A DNA stretch of 48,961 bases. It comes from Pelargonium nanum (Eukaryota > Streptophyta > Magnoliopsida > Geraniales > Geraniaceae). The DNA is taken from NCBI GenBank assembly GCA_036897485.1, contig JAYMTF010000154.1:1-48961 (forward strand). Direction: 5' to 3'. The position numbers and the translations under genes are program-made. The notes beneath the pieces were generated by a model that saw only the letters and a program-made list of their open reading frames with translations, was not told the DNA's origin and made no database searches. Positions 1 to 11,246 of this stretch are shown here, in pieces. Each line of letters starts with the position of its first letter. Within the stretch, counting starts at the first letter, position 1.

Positions 1-1227
1 ATAATCACCTAAGTAAATTAGTGGGAGCAGAGCGACCCGTCCGGATCCAATATTTTTAATGAGGTCATGTCACCACCTCATTAATGGCTTACCTAAGACA
101 AATATTAATTGGCTTAGAATCTCCTTCCTCATATTACAAATTGCCAATTTGTAAATTTGTAATTTTTTTATATCTTAACCATAAGATATGCTTACAAATC
201 AACATATTTAAGACATATCATACTCAAGTTAATCTACATTCCAACTAAAAAAGGACTATGAAGGCGACAAACTATATTTCTTCCACCAAATTTTAACGTA
301 GATGCTTCGTAAATTTGTTTGGAAAATAATAGTTACTACTATTCGTGATTAATACTTTCATTCGTAAACCCAATAAGGTGACATGGTGATCGATGTGATT
401 TTCTTCCTCTCGACTATCTAGATTTAAGCCTTAACATCAACATCTAAGAATTTACTATAAACACTCAATTTATCATACAAATAAAATAATTATTAATGAA
501 ATTTGTGAATTAATACTTCAATGTAACAGCCTAAGTGACTTGATTTGTACAAATTTTTTAAATAATATCACTTACATTTTTCAAACAAAAGTTTCAGGTC
601 AAAGGTGTACTAAATTATTATTAGGTGTCGCTAACATTCACAATTTTTTTTTCCTTAGTAGCTAAGATCTTACGGATTCGCAGAGCCGCAGTCCACAAGA
701 GCATGACCAACCTGTAAAGCCGTTAAGTAATTTGGGCCCCACCTTTCCACGCGTCGGCCCATGGTTCCTTTAGCTATGTCATTCGATTCACACGTGACCC
801 ACCAAACTCCTTTTCAAAGATTCTTCTACAGCCATGTGTATCAATCCAAGAGGAGCCTCCGATCAGGAGAGTCGTCTGATCCGACGGCGCTGAATCCTCG
901 TAAGGGTCAAAATAGTACATAACGACTCTACCTGCTCTTCTCCGGGTTTTGGGTTCGATCCGGACCCACATACCCCAGATTCAAATGCAGAAGTTTTTAA
1001 CGGTCCAAATTTAATTTCATTTCCGGAACGGCCCAGATTGAATCTGTCGAATACATGTCCCTATTAAATAAGTCCACAGATGTGAAATGTTTCAACGAAG
1101 CAGCAAAAATTGGGATTTATTTCCAGGGAGTTTCTTCTCATTTTCTGGCGCTTCGAATCTCGGCGAGGGGTTAGGGTTTTGCGGAATCGGAGTGACAGAG
1201 AGCTTCATTGCAGTGTGATTAGTAATC
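1..1227. other. Intergenic DNA and promoter side of the reticulon gene
   Basis: AT-rich DNA up to about position 650, then a more GC-balanced stretch with a run of C-rich and ACGT-type motifs that probably holds the promoter and 5' UTR of the reticulon gene starting at 1228. The short antisense open frame near 774-971 has no recognisable domain and no splice context. I see no other gene here. The 3' end of an upstream gene could lie at the left edge but nothing shows it. Confidence 0.5.
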
Positions 1228-2966
1228 ATGTCTGAGCATCATCATGAGGAGTCTCTGATGGAGAAGATTGCCGATAAGATCCACGGCCACGATGACTCGT
1301 CGTCGTCATCGGACTCCGATAGCGAGCTGTCGTCGATCAAGACCAAGATCTTCAGGCTCTTCGGCAGAGAGAAGCCCGTACACAAGGTTCTCGGTGGTGG
1401 AAAACGTATGTCCAGTTTCTTATATCAGTAACTTTTTGTTTTGTTTTGTATTCTAGTTGATTGATGTGTCCGATCTGGTTTTGGAGTGAAATTGCAACTC
1501 GGATTTGATCGGATCACTGGATTTATAATCAGTTTAAGTAGCTTTGCGTTCATTTTGTTAATGCTCTAAATATTTCGTTGATCTGCTGTGAAAGTTTGGT
1601 TCTAGTTTAGAGATTGAATTCAATTTTCATGCAAGGTTTTTTGTTGGAGTTGTTGATGTGAGATCTCAGATTTAGTTAATCCATTTAGCGTACCAAAGTA
1701 ATGCTCAACCTCGAAAGAGGATTTTATGACTCTAGTTGAGGCTGAATCTTAGTATGTACTTTGTATTAATGATGTGATTCTATTTCTTCTGTTTTGAATA
1801 TTGAATTTTTGTAATTGACTCTTAATTACTGTAGACGTGTTGATGCTATTAGATCGCATAGAAAAACTGTACCTTGTTATTTATAAATCTGTTTTAGGAA
1901 TTTATGTTAGAGCTACCAATCGGAGTATGTGGGTACCTTAATGTGGGGCTCCCATCTCAGAAGTTATTGCCTATACTAATGCAGCTTTATATTAATTGAT
2001 GCAGTGGCTGATATTTTCCTATGGAAGAACAAGAAGGTTTCAGGTGGAGTGCTGGGTGCTGCCACCGCTATCTGGGTTCTATTTGAGTTGGTCGAGTATC
2101 ATTTGTTGACTCTGGTTTGCCACTTTTCAATACTCTCCCTTGCTGTGCTGTTTTTGTGGTCCAATGTCTCCACATTCATCAACAAGTAAGGCATTAGTGC
2201 TGTTGAAAAATATATCTTTGTATAGTCCATTTTGTTTTTTTTTTAATTAGCCCTTTTTATTTGCTGAAGGTCTGCACCACACATTCCGAAAGTTCATCTC
2301 CCAAAGGACCCTGTTCTTGATGTTGCTTCCGCTCTAACATCGGAGATCAATCGAGGTTTTGCTATCTTGCATGACATTGCATCCGGAAAGGATTTGAAGA
2401 AGTTCCTCTCTGTATGTTTTTTTTCCCTTTAGTAATCGTATTATTTAACCTTCAGTAATCGTATTATTTGACCTTCAGTGGTTTAGTAATCCTTACACCT
2501 TTGTGATAAGAATCTAGGATATTCATTTACAGGATGGATGTTTTTATTTTATTGGATATGAATGTTGGGTTTTGAACGTCGTCATTTTGTTATCTTTTAT
2601 GCATCAGATGATTGCTGGATTGTGGGTTTTGTCAATTGTGGGGAACTGGTGCAACTTCTTGACCTTGTTCTATATAGGTAATGCATATTCCTACTCCTAT
2701 CTTCTTATAATTGGTGTGTTTTATTAGCATTCTAACTTGGAAGTTGGTGTTTTTGTGCAACAGCATTTGTTTTGCTCTTCACAGTACCATTGGTGTACGA
2801 TAAGTTCGAGGACAAAATAGACCCATGGGCAGAGAAGGCTACGATTGAGTTGAAGAAACAATATGCAGTGTTTGATGCTAAGGTCTTGACTAAGATCAAG
2901 ATGCAGTATGCTGAATTTCATGCCAAGGTGTTGTATAAGGTGTTGAAAGCTAAGAAGAAAGCATAG
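1228..2966 (+). CDS. RTNLB: Reticulon-like protein (RTNLB), five exons
   Basis: Exons 1228-1405, 2005-2185, 2270-2411, 2608-2677 and 2764-2966 join to 257 codons plus a TAG stop. All introns are GT-AG. The product starts with an acidic, Ser/Asp-rich cytosolic head (residues 1-55). A plant reticulon homology domain follows, from about residue 58 (GGGKLADIFLW) to the end. Two long hydrophobic stretches (about 73-115 and 155-190) are separated by a hydrophilic loop with the family's [10 protein letters not shown]-like segment. The C-terminus is lysine-rich (KAKKKA), as in ER-retained reticulons. Reticulons insert as membrane hairpins into the ER, curve tubules and may constrict plasmodesmata; that role is family knowledge. 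The best match from memory is the RTNLB1-4 group. It is tail-to-tail with the AAA-ATPase gene. Intron 3 contains a short tandem repeat. Confidence 0.95.
2431..2476 (+). repeat. 23-bp tandem duplication in reticulon intron 3
   Basis: Two head-to-tail copies of a 23-bp unit (2431-2453 and 2454-2476) differ at one position. They begin AGTAATCGTATTATTT and lie 20 bp inside the intron, beyond the donor site. This looks like a simple slippage duplication. No effect on splicing is evident. Confidence 0.85.
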
Positions 2967-4434
2967 AGTGGTTGATGATGGATAATAGTAGATTCAGACA
3001 AATGTTTCATCAAGGTTGTGAAGTTTTCTCCCTCAGTATCTAGGTCCTTGTTTTTAGTATGTTTCTTACTCCCCTGTTGGGTTCACAATGTGAATGGATA
3101 TTTTTTTTATACCTGTTTTTGCTACATATATGGGCTACATTTCAAATAGTCCTTTTTGTTATGTTATTTGATTACATTATTGAGTTTCAAAATTATGGCC
3201 TGAAAGTTAAACTCATGCATAGCTGCCCATATATGCAGCCAGCTTATTTTTCAATTGTCATTGTATTGACTTTGAAACGCTAAGCATTTGAATTGGAATG
3301 CTGCACTCTTTCATGTATTTAGACAATGTTTGTGCAGTTGGGGCCAAGTTTGACCCTTGACTCAGTGAGTCGAACGTCTGACTTGATTGAGCCAAGACCT
3401 AAACTCATGAGAGCTCTCGAGGGTTGATACAACCTCACGTGACAGATCTATTTATACGAAGGCTTTTGGCCAGATTTGGTGTGCTTAGTTGCTTGCGCGG
3501 GCTCGCTCTTGGGCTGGGTCGAACCCCCAACTCGACCCGCTCACCCAAGTTGAACACAAGGCTTGGTGGACTGGCCTGAATTGACTCGTTTACTCGCTGA
3601 GGGGCTTGCGCTTGAAATCATGTGGGCGAAGGGTGTTGTAATTAGACACGTGTCTTAAGACAATTGGTGATGGTGTGTTGACTCCGCGTGGCATATGGTG
3701 TGTTGCTAAGGTGGCCTACTCACGTGACACATCAAAATTGGCAACACGTGAGACTGCATGAAAGGAGTGTGGGCCATGTGGCGAGCAAGTGTGGTGCTTG
3801 AGAGGAGCATGGGCCATGTGGCACTATACAATTTTTTATTATATATTTTGAATATTCTCAAACAACGTTCACACCGATCTTCTAAACTTAACTCTTCAAC
3901 TGGACAAATATACTGGACTTTTCCAAACATATAATCGATTCTCATCTTCGTCTCTTCGATACAGATCCACTCCAGAGAGTATGGGTTATGCATTTTTGTT
4001 CCGAATTTATAGCGAATTCAAATAATCTTAAAGTAGACGTGTCAACTCAAACATTTATTTCGTAACATAATGGCATATCCAAATAAAATAATACAATCAA
4101 CCAGGCAGACTGGTTTAGATTTTTACCGACTAACTATAGTACCTGCATAACACCATAGCGAAAATGGCTAGTTGCAACACATCCGCTCCAGACCGACAAG
4201 CAAAGAAAGAAAACATCAGGTTTCCTGAGACTATAGTTTGATAATATTACTAGATGTGTCCAACCTACAAGAAACCTATCTCAGTTATAACTTGTTTTTA
4301 TCTTTCTGCTCCCCAAATCGTCCAATTCCCTAAGTTCACAAAACCTCCTGAGATAGTGTCTGCATTATATATCCTTGTGTGAAAATAGATAATAGCACTT
4401 GCAGGGTTACAAAAACCTCTTATATATGTGAGAC
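2967..4434. other. Intergenic DNA between two convergent genes
   Basis: The first 300 bp are probably the reticulon 3' UTR. Bases 3300-3830 are clearly richer in G and C than the surroundings. They carry four CACGTG hexamers and imperfect internal repeats around a GGGCCATGTGGC-like word, and look like a transposon remnant or a foreign insert. From about 4050 on is the probable 3' UTR side of the AAA-ATPase gene. No convincing coding frame was found. Confidence 0.5.
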
Positions 4435-7400
4435 TCATAGGAAATAAGTTAATTGTTCTTTCTTCCTCGAACCACCTTCTCCAAACAGATCATTCCACTG
4501 CTTCAACTCACCCATTATAGATCCCTCAGCTGCGAAGCTGGCTGCAACCTGCATTCCCAAAAGTATGCAGAGAACATAGGTCAAGATCTGTAAAACTTTT
4601 CTTATTTAAATCTCACAAATGCAACATAAGAAACGACTATCAATGTAATTCCTAGTCATATTCCTCTGTTAGGAAAGGTAACCCAGAAACTGAAAGGAAT
4701 GATGACCCCTGACATTGTAAATTCACACCCGAGACAATGAATCTAAACTACTGAACACGATTTAGTAACATCCACTTTTATGATCTGAGGAGGGAAGCCA
4801 GCCTTACCTGGTTCTTTGCCTGCCTGAAGTCTTCCATATTTAATGGTCTGAGGGCAATTACTCTTTCCTCTTTAACTTCTTCAGAATTCTTCCCTTCTGT
4901 GGCATTCTGTTTTTTTGCCTGCACAGAATGTCGTGAATGGAAACTATTACTCTCTTGTATTCACATGCTGGAATGCTGGCTCAATCACAAGGGCCAAACA
5001 CCACTATATAAATTTCAGGTTATTAATGGTTTGTGTAGAGGGGAAATAGAACAGCATTTTAGATAAGACTTACCAAATCTTTTTTCCTCTCTTGCTGTAT
5101 CAACTCCCTGACTGGCCGATAAGCAGCTGTTGTGCACAAGTTCTGTTTCAACAGCAATCAGTATGTAATAACATGTGTAAACTGTATTGAACCACCACCA
5201 ACAGGCTTAAAATTCAAACCTTAAGATCACTCCCACTAAATCCTTCTGTCATTGTCGCAATCTCCTTGAAGTCTAGTCCTTCCTCCACCTTCTCTTTTGC
5301 CAAGAGAGTCTTCAAAATCTTCTCCCTGTTTTCCGGGGAAGGTAGCTCAACCATAATTCTGTTGGCATCAACAAGCATGGTTACAGGAGCAAATTTTCCA
5401 ATGCCATCAATGTATATTCTACAGAGCATTTTCACAAAAATTTGAAAGAAAACTTCCTATTTTCTATTGGGCCTTCACAGCCCAGTGGCATTTGTCACTC
5501 TCTTAAAAGGAGGTTCTGGAGTCGAAACAAAAACAGAGTTAGTAGGAATTGGGTTATCATCTACTTGACACTGTCGCTAGACAATATGTGCATTGTTTTG
5601 CTTGATATTATGTGGGGAATCTGAAGATGACCTCTTCTGGTTTAGTTACAACTAGTGCTAGTAGACATAGACTTGATGAAACTTCATAGTAAACAAGAGC
5701 CTAAAACTATTTTCAGATATGTTCAATCAAATTCGACAGTACACAATGCATTGCCTACAGAAGTGAGCATTTACAAATAAATAATAATGTCAAACAATAA
5801 GATAAGGATTAATTACAAGCAGAAATACCTTCGCTCGAAACGCCTGATAATTGCTTCGTCAAGGTCAAATGGTCTGTTTGTTGCAGCAAGCACAAGGATG
5901 CGCTCACCCGATTTTGTCAAAAGCCCATCCCAATGAGTCATAAATTCATTTTTTATCTTCCGCATAGCCTCGTGCTCCCCAACTCTTGTTCGCTGTCCAA
6001 GCATGCTATCAACTTCATCTACAAATATAATTGTTGGGGATACCTTAGCGGCCAGAGTAAACAATGCTCTAACATTTTTCTCATCTTCACCAAACCATTT
6101 AGAAGTGATGGTAGACATCGATACATTGATGAAGCTAGCTCCAGCCTCCTTAGCAATGGCCTTGGCCAACATTGTCTTCCCCGTGCCAGGAGGTCCAAAT
6201 AGCAATATTCCCCTGCAAGGCTTCAAAAGGCCTCCTTTAAACAAGTCTGGTCTTCTGAGTGGGAGCATTACTAGTTCTTGAAGGGATTCTTTAAGGTCAT
6301 CCATGGCTCCAATATCAGAGAATGTTACATCTATCTCATTTGCTGGAATGACCTCTGGCCTAATACGCTTCTCAAATTCATTGTCAGGAGGAACTTCCTG
6401 TTAGAAGGTAAAATACGGAACTGTGATCAGATGACTAACAGTTGACAAAAACCCATTTCAATACAACAGACATCTTCATCTGTGATAACTTTCTCCATTT
6501 TCTTGGGGGATACTAAAAAATATATCCACTTACAAATGCTATCGAACAAAAGGATAAAAAAAAAATTGTATGCATATATATACCGGAGCTTTTGGTGCTG
6601 GTGCCGGTGCTGGTGCAGAATTTTCACCATCTGTCTTCGCTCCTGTAGCTGAACCCTCTGCCCCACATTTATTTTCAGGAACTGTGCTTTCGGATTTCGT
6701 TTCTGGCTTCGCAAGAGGGGTTGCTTCTCCTCCCACTTCCTAAAAAGATATCACTATCAGTACTCCAGTGGCCCTATATTTTTCTGTAAATGTATAAGTA
6801 CAAACCTTTGGTTTCTCAGTTTGTGCTTCCAACTTCAACGTATCCTTCTTGCCACATTTTTTACTTTCCTTGAATATACTGAATCCATGGGCCAAACTGT
6901 TTGAAGGAGTATAGCATAAGTTCATAGAACATAAATAGAAACCATTCAAAAGGCGCTAAAGGCTAATCTTACCTCTTGGATGATATCACCAGTTTTCCAT
7001 TATTATACTGTAGCTCCTTGTTATTCATTAAATGATAAGAGATTGCAGACACTACAATCTCTTCTATGTAATTACTGAGGACCACTGCGTCTTGAAGGCA
7101 GATGGAATCTAGATCATCACAATCAAGATCATTTGCTGAAAGTACTTCCATGATGTGGTTCCTGTTATCCTGAGTTTGGATCATCTTCATATCCTCCTCC
7201 AGTTGACTCTTCCAGCTGACCAGATGGTTTTCATCCTGTGGAGGCTTGATTTCAATGTTGTACGGAAAAAGAGCAGTAAGCCTGTCATCCACCTCCCTGC
7301 AGTCATTGTCTGGATCGACAACTCGTGAACCAAGAATCAAAACTGCCCCAGACAGTTTTTGCAATAACTTCTGAAACATGTTATATACTCTCTGCGATCT

Positions 7401-10400
7401 AGATAGAAGCTTCTCAACATCCCTAAGATAGAGCACAATGGGACAGGTTTTTGATACATAAACCAGAACCTGCAAGAGAAGTAGAAATGAAAAATGTAAT
7501 TGCCACACATCATATAATCATGGAGCAACACAATATAAAGCAAATTTCAAACTTGATTGACGATAACACATCATAGAAACATGTAGAGGCATATTTTTTA
7601 ATTCCTTCAAAGTACACAAGTCCAAAATAAATTACCTTGTAAAGAGCTTGGATAAGAAGCTTTTCATCAAATGACCAGCTGTTTGTGCGCTTGAGAGGAG
7701 CTAGAGGAACAGTGTATCAGAAGTAAACAAGTTATTATGATATATATATATATATACATATGTGTGTGTCAATAAAATATTAAAAATATGAATATTTGAT
7801 TGTTCAATGTTTAAATGAAACTAAGTGATGAAACATTTCTGGAAAAAAATTCACACACACAAGCAGACACATCTCTTATTGAAACTCATCAATGGCATGC
7901 CATTTCACCTTTGAAGTCAAAATTTATTTATTTATTTTTATCATGGAGTGAACCATTATTCTTAACTACTTACATTAAAAGTAGCCAAGAGCACACATAT
8001 GATGCCTAGGAAATAACTGTATACAATTTCTTGCAACAATTGGAAGTCATAAATAAAGAGTAATTTATATAGTAAGGAAAAACCTGGATTTGAAGGAGAG
8101 CTCTGTGAAGAAAGATTACTGATGTTAGCTGAAGCAGAGAAATTCCGTCGCATCTTAGGAGGACTACTAGATTCTGCTCCCCTGCAGTTATAGGCACAAG
8201 ATAAAATTATAAAGAGTATAAAACAAATAAGTAGCTAATACTCAGTTTCATGGTAGTCAATCAAGAGCATCTACCCATCTCTATACCTTGATCCAATCTC
8301 AACGCCACTGTTTTGCCTTCGTAATGTGCCTGGAAAATGTGTTGTAGTCCACAAAAAAGTTGAAACTCAAAAACCTTAGTGGCAAAAAAAATCAAACTAG
8401 CAAAGTATTAAAAGAACCAAGCCAGATGATGCCACGCAGGTAAGAATTCAGCATCAAAAGATAAGAGAACTCTATTCAAACAGAAGAATGTTTCATACAA
8501 CAAAAAATAGACACACACACACAAAAAAAAAGAATACTTGAAGCATTTCCTTGACTATGAGAGAGAATCCTTGCAAAGTGAAAAGCAATTATTTTTCTTC
8601 CAATTTACCTTTGGGTTCTTCCTTTTGAGGATAGACAGAAAAGGATCCCAAAAAACCAGATAGCCGCTCCAATGTTGTCTCTGAGGTGGATCTTTTAAAA
8701 GTCTACAAAAAAGGTTGTACAATTCCTAAGATCATATTGTAGTGGATTAAAGGACCATGATAGAGTGACAGAAATGTATTGTATAAATTTAAGAATGGGA
8801 GACCATTTAATTAGAAAATTTTAGTTTAAACTCGAAAGTTACATTAGATAGCCAAAATTCTACAAGGCTACGTTTTAGTGGAAGCAATTTTGGACTGCTT
8901 ATACCACACATGAAGATAGTCATAACATGTTTAGGAAGCTTACAGGTTCTTTATTTGTAGTACCGTATTTGCTTTGCATCTGTACAAACCCAACAAATAC
9001 AAATATTAGGATCCCAAAACACAAAACAAAATGAAAATGCACGAACACACTCACCTTCAGCGAGAAGTCAGTTACATCCAACAGCAACAGCTTTGCTTCA
9101 AAGTAATGGGCCAAAGCCTTGGCAAGCACTTGCTGGTAAAGTTCTTTAAAATGAAAACAAGACGTCATGTTTGAGACTTTTTCAACAGAAAATGCAGAGA
9201 TATGGTTAGCTCATCACAGACCAGACCAATACTATAATTTAGACAACCAACCTGCAGGTCCTGAAAGCAAAATAGCCCGACTTGCAGGTGAAAGGTTCCG
9301 TGTATACTTAGATGCATCAGCATGCTTTAAGTGGACATAGGCAGCACTTGTCAGCAGCACTCGTGTCTGTTCACTGCATTCGAATAGACAAGGCATGAAC
9401 ACATTATACAACATAAAGGTAAGGAGTTGCACAATTTTTTTTGAACTAAAAGCAAGTTTGATGACAAGAAAATATAATAAACCATACTTTTGGACAGCAT
9501 AGCCAATACTGTAGGGCTACTTGGTTCAACATTCACTTCATTAAACTATCTAGAAATTGAATTTCATTCAACATCTAATATTGCCGAAACAATTTACTTA
9601 TGTCAATTATCTTGATCCTGAGTAGAGTCCAGCAGAAACAAGATGAATAGTGCCCAACATAACCTGAAACTAGAGCTTGCGTGCGTGCGTGTCATGTTTG
9701 TGTCATGTTGAATGTGTGCTATATGGGCTAACACGAACACAATATTTGTACTAATTGTGCTGAAACATTGAACACGTATCATGAACACAACATGTTTAAC
9801 ACATTTAATTAGCTTATAAAAAACACACATTAATTAAATGGGCCGGGTTGACACGGTCCATAACAATTAAGTATCACAAATTTAACACATTTAACATAAC
9901 TATTAGGTAACGAATAGAAGATCATATAAACAATAAGCGTGCGTGTTGAGGGTGCCGTATGTGTCACAACATAGAATAATTAATTGTATTTGTGTGCTTT
10001 TGAGGCTCAAAACGAGCATGATCTGATTATTAGACATGTTGGGTACTCTAACATGAGCACAACACGATTATAAAATTAGTGGGGCCCAAATAAAAAACGC
10101 TAACTCTACCTGAAACCTCAACAACCTCTTTCTAATACCTATACAACATAAGATGTTCCTCGTTCAGTATGTAAGGCAGCTGATAGATGCCAAGCTAGGC
10201 AAACTCAAATCAATCCTTTTATACATGGATATGAACATGGACATTTTATCCATTACATACTGAGAATTTAGCAGAATAAAATATTTACATATTATTGTGA
10301 TAAATTATGACTACTTTATTTTTCCTAGACAAATTGATCTTGGCCACTGGAAAATTGAAATATTAAGAAAGCAAATTATCCATATTAAAGAAATCATTTT

Positions 10401-11246
10401 TAAGGAATATGATAAGAGGCAGCAAGAAAACCAAGAAATTCAATTCAAAGACCCAAGAGAGCAGCACATGACAATCAATATCTGAAATGTGTATATGGAT
10501 ATTGTTTTCTAACAACAGGTCACGGAAAAACACAAAATCCAATTCCCGAGGTTGCCATGATGCACATATCTTGGTACACCTAAGCTATATTATTACTGAG
10601 CTACAGTAAATTGGAAACTATGTGTTCTGTTTTGAATTGCAATCACCATTTTAGGTTAGATTTTATAGTTTTACTAAATTAATTGTATCCAAAACAGAGA
10701 AAACCAGCAGTTAATTTTTTTTGAACTAACTAGTTAAGTTGATAACATATAGTTTTTGGAAAAAAAAAACACACAGAGAGCAATTTCAAGCTTTCCGTTT
10801 CATTTTTCACTATCAGGATTCAGGGGAGCAGAAATAGAAACTATGTCGCAAAACTGAAAACAAAATCTCTTAAAAATCTTTCAAAATAGCATTTTACAAT
10901 CACCACTGCACTTCATAGGGGAAAACAAATCATGGATCCATATAAATTTAGATTATAGGTTCCGCTTAATATACAAAAACTAAACTGATACAATTACAAA
11001 AACAGTGAAAATAGGAGGTTGAGAAAGGGATTACCTGAGGTAATAGGGGAACTCATCAAAGGTGACCTTGGTTTCTCTACCATCCACCACCTGCCTCAGC
11101 ATCTCCTGCTCCAATTTCTCTGCTGTTATCACGTTCAACGGAATGTTGCTTCCGGTCCATCTCCCGACCGTCTGACCAGAAGCCAGCCCTATCCCAACCC
11201 CTACCCCTACGCTCAACGCCGACAACAGTATGTGTTTCTGTTCCAT
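4435..11246 (-). CDS. DAA1: AAA-type ATPase, DAA1/MSP1-like (834 aa, 16 exons)
   Basis: Exons (minus strand): 11246-11035, 9373-9252, 9143-9055, 8979-8944, 8702-8609, 8329-8287, 8181-8084, 7700-7636, 7469-6973, 6896-6806, 6739-6584, 6397-5829, 5358-5220, 5142-5074, 4918-4808 and 4548-4435. They total 2505 nt with a TGA stop. The N-terminus (MEQKHILLSALSVGVGVGIG) is a hydrophobic Gly/Val segment that could be a membrane anchor. A diverged N-terminal half follows, then a Lys/Glu/Pro linker (about 450-500). One canonical AAA module has Walker A GPPGTGKT at about 569-576, Walker B IIFVDEVD at about 624, and the arginine-finger run RRFERR. The C-terminus ends in KEQLTYFL. It closely resembles Arabidopsis At1g64110 (DAA1) and paralogs from memory, and the AAA core resembles MSP1/ATAD1 membrane-protein extractases. 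The cellular role in plants is poorly known. Confidence 0.95.
7741..7768 (+). repeat. TA/TG microsatellite
   Basis: About eight TA units pass into a short TG run inside an intron of the AAA-ATPase gene (between exons 7 and 8). It is a plain simple-sequence repeat and is likely to vary in length between individuals. Confidence 0.85.
9663..9670. repeat. Left 8-bp target-site duplication of the hAT element
   Basis: CCTGAAAC directly left of the element's terminal inverted repeat. It is identical to the copy at 10109-10116. Confidence 0.75.
9671..10108. mobile_element. Non-autonomous hAT-type element (MITE), 438 bp
   Basis: The ends are inverted: TAGAGCTTGCGT at the left, and the reverse complement of the right end reads TAGAGTTAGCGT (10 of 12 identical). 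Both ends are flanked by the same 8 bp, CCTGAAAC, at 9663-9670 and 10109-10116. An 8-bp target duplication with TAGRG-type tips is the signature of hAT transposons. The inside is full of ACACG/GTGTT words and has no long coding frame, so the element would need a transposase supplied in trans. It sits in the 1.66-kb intron 1 of the AAA-ATPase gene and does not touch splice sites. The intact target duplication suggests a fairly young insertion. Confidence 0.75.
10109..10116. repeat. Right 8-bp target-site duplication of the hAT element
   Basis: CCTGAAAC directly right of the element's terminal inverted repeat. It is identical to the copy at 9663-9670. Confidence 0.75.

Noticed and set aside
774-971. 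Open frame of 65 codons on the minus strand before the reticulon gene
   Set aside because: No domain, no splice or promoter context, and length expected by chance.
5933-6281. Plus-strand frames opposite the AAA core
   Set aside because: They are antisense shadows of the conserved Walker-region exon.
10297-10485. Lys/Glu-rich plus-strand frame inside AAA-ATPase intron 1
   Set aside because: AT-rich composition explains the residues. There is no similarity I recognise and no start context. It could be a relic fragment but is not supportable.
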